This document shows, piece by piece, positions 16,225 through 16,800 of a stretch of DNA of 16,800 bases. The notes beneath the pieces were generated by a model. It searched no databases. It had not been told where the DNA came from and was given only the letters and a program-made list of their open reading frames with translations. Source of the stretch: Chitinophagaceae bacterium (GTDB taxonomy: Bacteria; Bacteroidota; Bacteroidia; Chitinophagales; Chitinophagaceae); NCBI GenBank assembly GCA_025351145.1, contig JANXWM010000666.1, positions 1 through 16,800 of the forward strand. The letters run 5' to 3'. Position numbers and translations under genes: made by a program. The stretch's first letter is position 1; each line of letters starts with the position of its first letter.

Positions 16225-16625
16225 TTAGTTTCGTTTAATTATTTCCAGTTCTTTTTTAAACTTTGTTTTTATAGGCGCTATCAATTACCCCCTTTGTATC
16301 CACCATCGGCAAATGCTTTTATTACTTTCCTACAGCTTTTACGCATTTTGTTTACCAAATCTATAGTTCCGTTTCTAGCCTGTACTGATGCACCCTGAAT
16401 CACCACAAGTAATAATGCCAATCCAAGTTTATCAACAATTATGTGCTATTTAATACCTTTTATTTGCTTACCCGCATCAAATTCTTTATCCCAGCTGCTT
16501 ATAAGTGTATTTTTAACTGACTGGTCATCAACAATATGATAGGTTCTTCTGTTTTGTCTTGCTTTGCCCTTCTTTTTCTATCAATGCTTATTGTATAATT
16601 TCTGAAATTCCTGATTTCTTCCAAA
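16225..16625 (-). pseudogene. Degenerate IS5-like DDE transposase remnant
   Basis: The minus strand encodes, in pieces, the middle of an IS5-type transposase. First comes WKKSGISEIIQ then a stop, ALIEK and a frame change. The next piece runs HIVDDQSVKNT, then DAGKQIKGIK, a TAG stop at 16446-16448, HIIVDKLGLA, GASVQARNG and ADGGYKG. After another frame change it reads IAPIKTKFKKELEIIKRN and ends. The order (V-D-D-Q-S-V-K, K-G-I-K-x-H-I-x-V-D, A-D-G-G-Y-K-G) is that of IS5-family DDE transposases, with the first two catalytic aspartates recognisable. The C-terminal part carrying the catalytic glutamate (the R-W-x-V-E-R-T block) is absent. At least two stops and two frameshifts make it inactive. 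No clear terminal inverted repeats were found. Confidence 0.75.
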
Positions 16626-16683
16626 CCGAAAATAATAATAAACTAATTCCCACCGCAAGTCGGCTAATTAATACTTTGAGGTG

Positions 16684-16800
16684 CTAAGAGTAGTAATGAG
16701 CTAACCTGTAAAGAAAGAAGTCTTTATCTCTTACGCCATAATTAGCTGTAATGAAGCGTTGTATCTTACTGTTCATTGCTTCTGCTTTTGCATTTGTTTT
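16684..16800 (-). CDS. C-terminus of an ISL3/ISAon1-like transposase (partial, continues past window)
   Basis: The last 38 residues before a TAG stop at 16684-16686 read, in part, TNAKAEAMNSKIQRFI, then YGVRDKDFFLYRLAHYYS. This is the usual end of DDE_Tnp_ISL3 transposases, whose closing block is N-A-x-A-E-x-x-N-x-K-I with a later G-x-R-x-x-x-F-F. The frame is clean as far as it can be seen, so the element may be intact beyond the window. The IS end should lie within about 100 bases downstream of the stop, near the GC-richer CCCACCGCAAGTCGG at about 16650-16665, but that boundary is a guess. It abuts the older IS5-like remnant. Confidence 0.6.
   Translation of the reverse strand, partial: KTNAKAEAMNSKIQRFITANYGVRDKDFFLYRLAHYYS

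Noticed and set aside
16111..16398. Plus-strand open frame of 95 codons
   Set aside because: It overlaps antisense to the IS5-like remnant, has low-complexity Phe-rich content and matches no family I know.

Overview
The window looks like chromosomal DNA of a Bacteroidota bacterium, most likely of the Chitinophagaceae/Chitinophagales. Three things point there: the mix of lineage-typical families (DUF2480, DUF4407, bacterial GH3, a CarboxypepD_reg-like secreted protein, a PpiD/SurA-type foldase); -7 promoter elements of the form TAnnTTTG before several genes; and a lack of clear Shine-Dalgarno sequences. The assignment is inference from gene content and motifs; no database search was run.

Layout, left to right. 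Positions 1-1661 (minus) hold lptB followed by a GH3-family gene that runs off the left edge. metF follows on the plus strand, converging tightly on a DUF4407 membrane protein. yidC is on the plus strand with its own promoter and terminator. From 6828 to 10279 (minus) lie a small lipoprotein, a DUF2480 protein and a large membrane-anchored peptidyl-prolyl isomerase. nadA (plus) converges on a secreted CarboxypepD_reg-like protein (minus), then come mnmG (minus) and an AT-rich orphan HNH-type protein (minus). The right end, from about 15.7 kb, is decayed accessory DNA: a broken IS5-like transposase and the C-terminus of an ISL3/ISAon1-like transposase that continues past the window.

Most intact genes are housekeeping: envelope biogenesis (LptB, YidC, PpiD-like), one-carbon metabolism (MetF), NAD synthesis (NadA) and tRNA modification (MnmG). 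They form no single pathway; most seem to be independent transcription units, with lptB-GH3 the clearest co-directional pair.

The most unusual signal is a dispersed family of intergenic inverted-repeat elements at 1818-2006, 4411-4600, 6667-6813 and 12024-12190, with single arms at 7473-7490 and 10491-10510. An arm reads roughly GGCATCGYCTCTTGCGTCGC followed by ACnCTTGTACGTTCGG. The 15-base core differs between copies, but in three of the four the two arms of the same copy still match, so changes are compensated. This suggests a maintained hairpin or paired recognition site (REP/MITE-like or a structured RNA). The element also creates false N-terminal extensions of lptB and metF; separately, promoters lie inside the longer open frames of yidC, the DUF2480 gene and the foldase gene. 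Starts were corrected accordingly.
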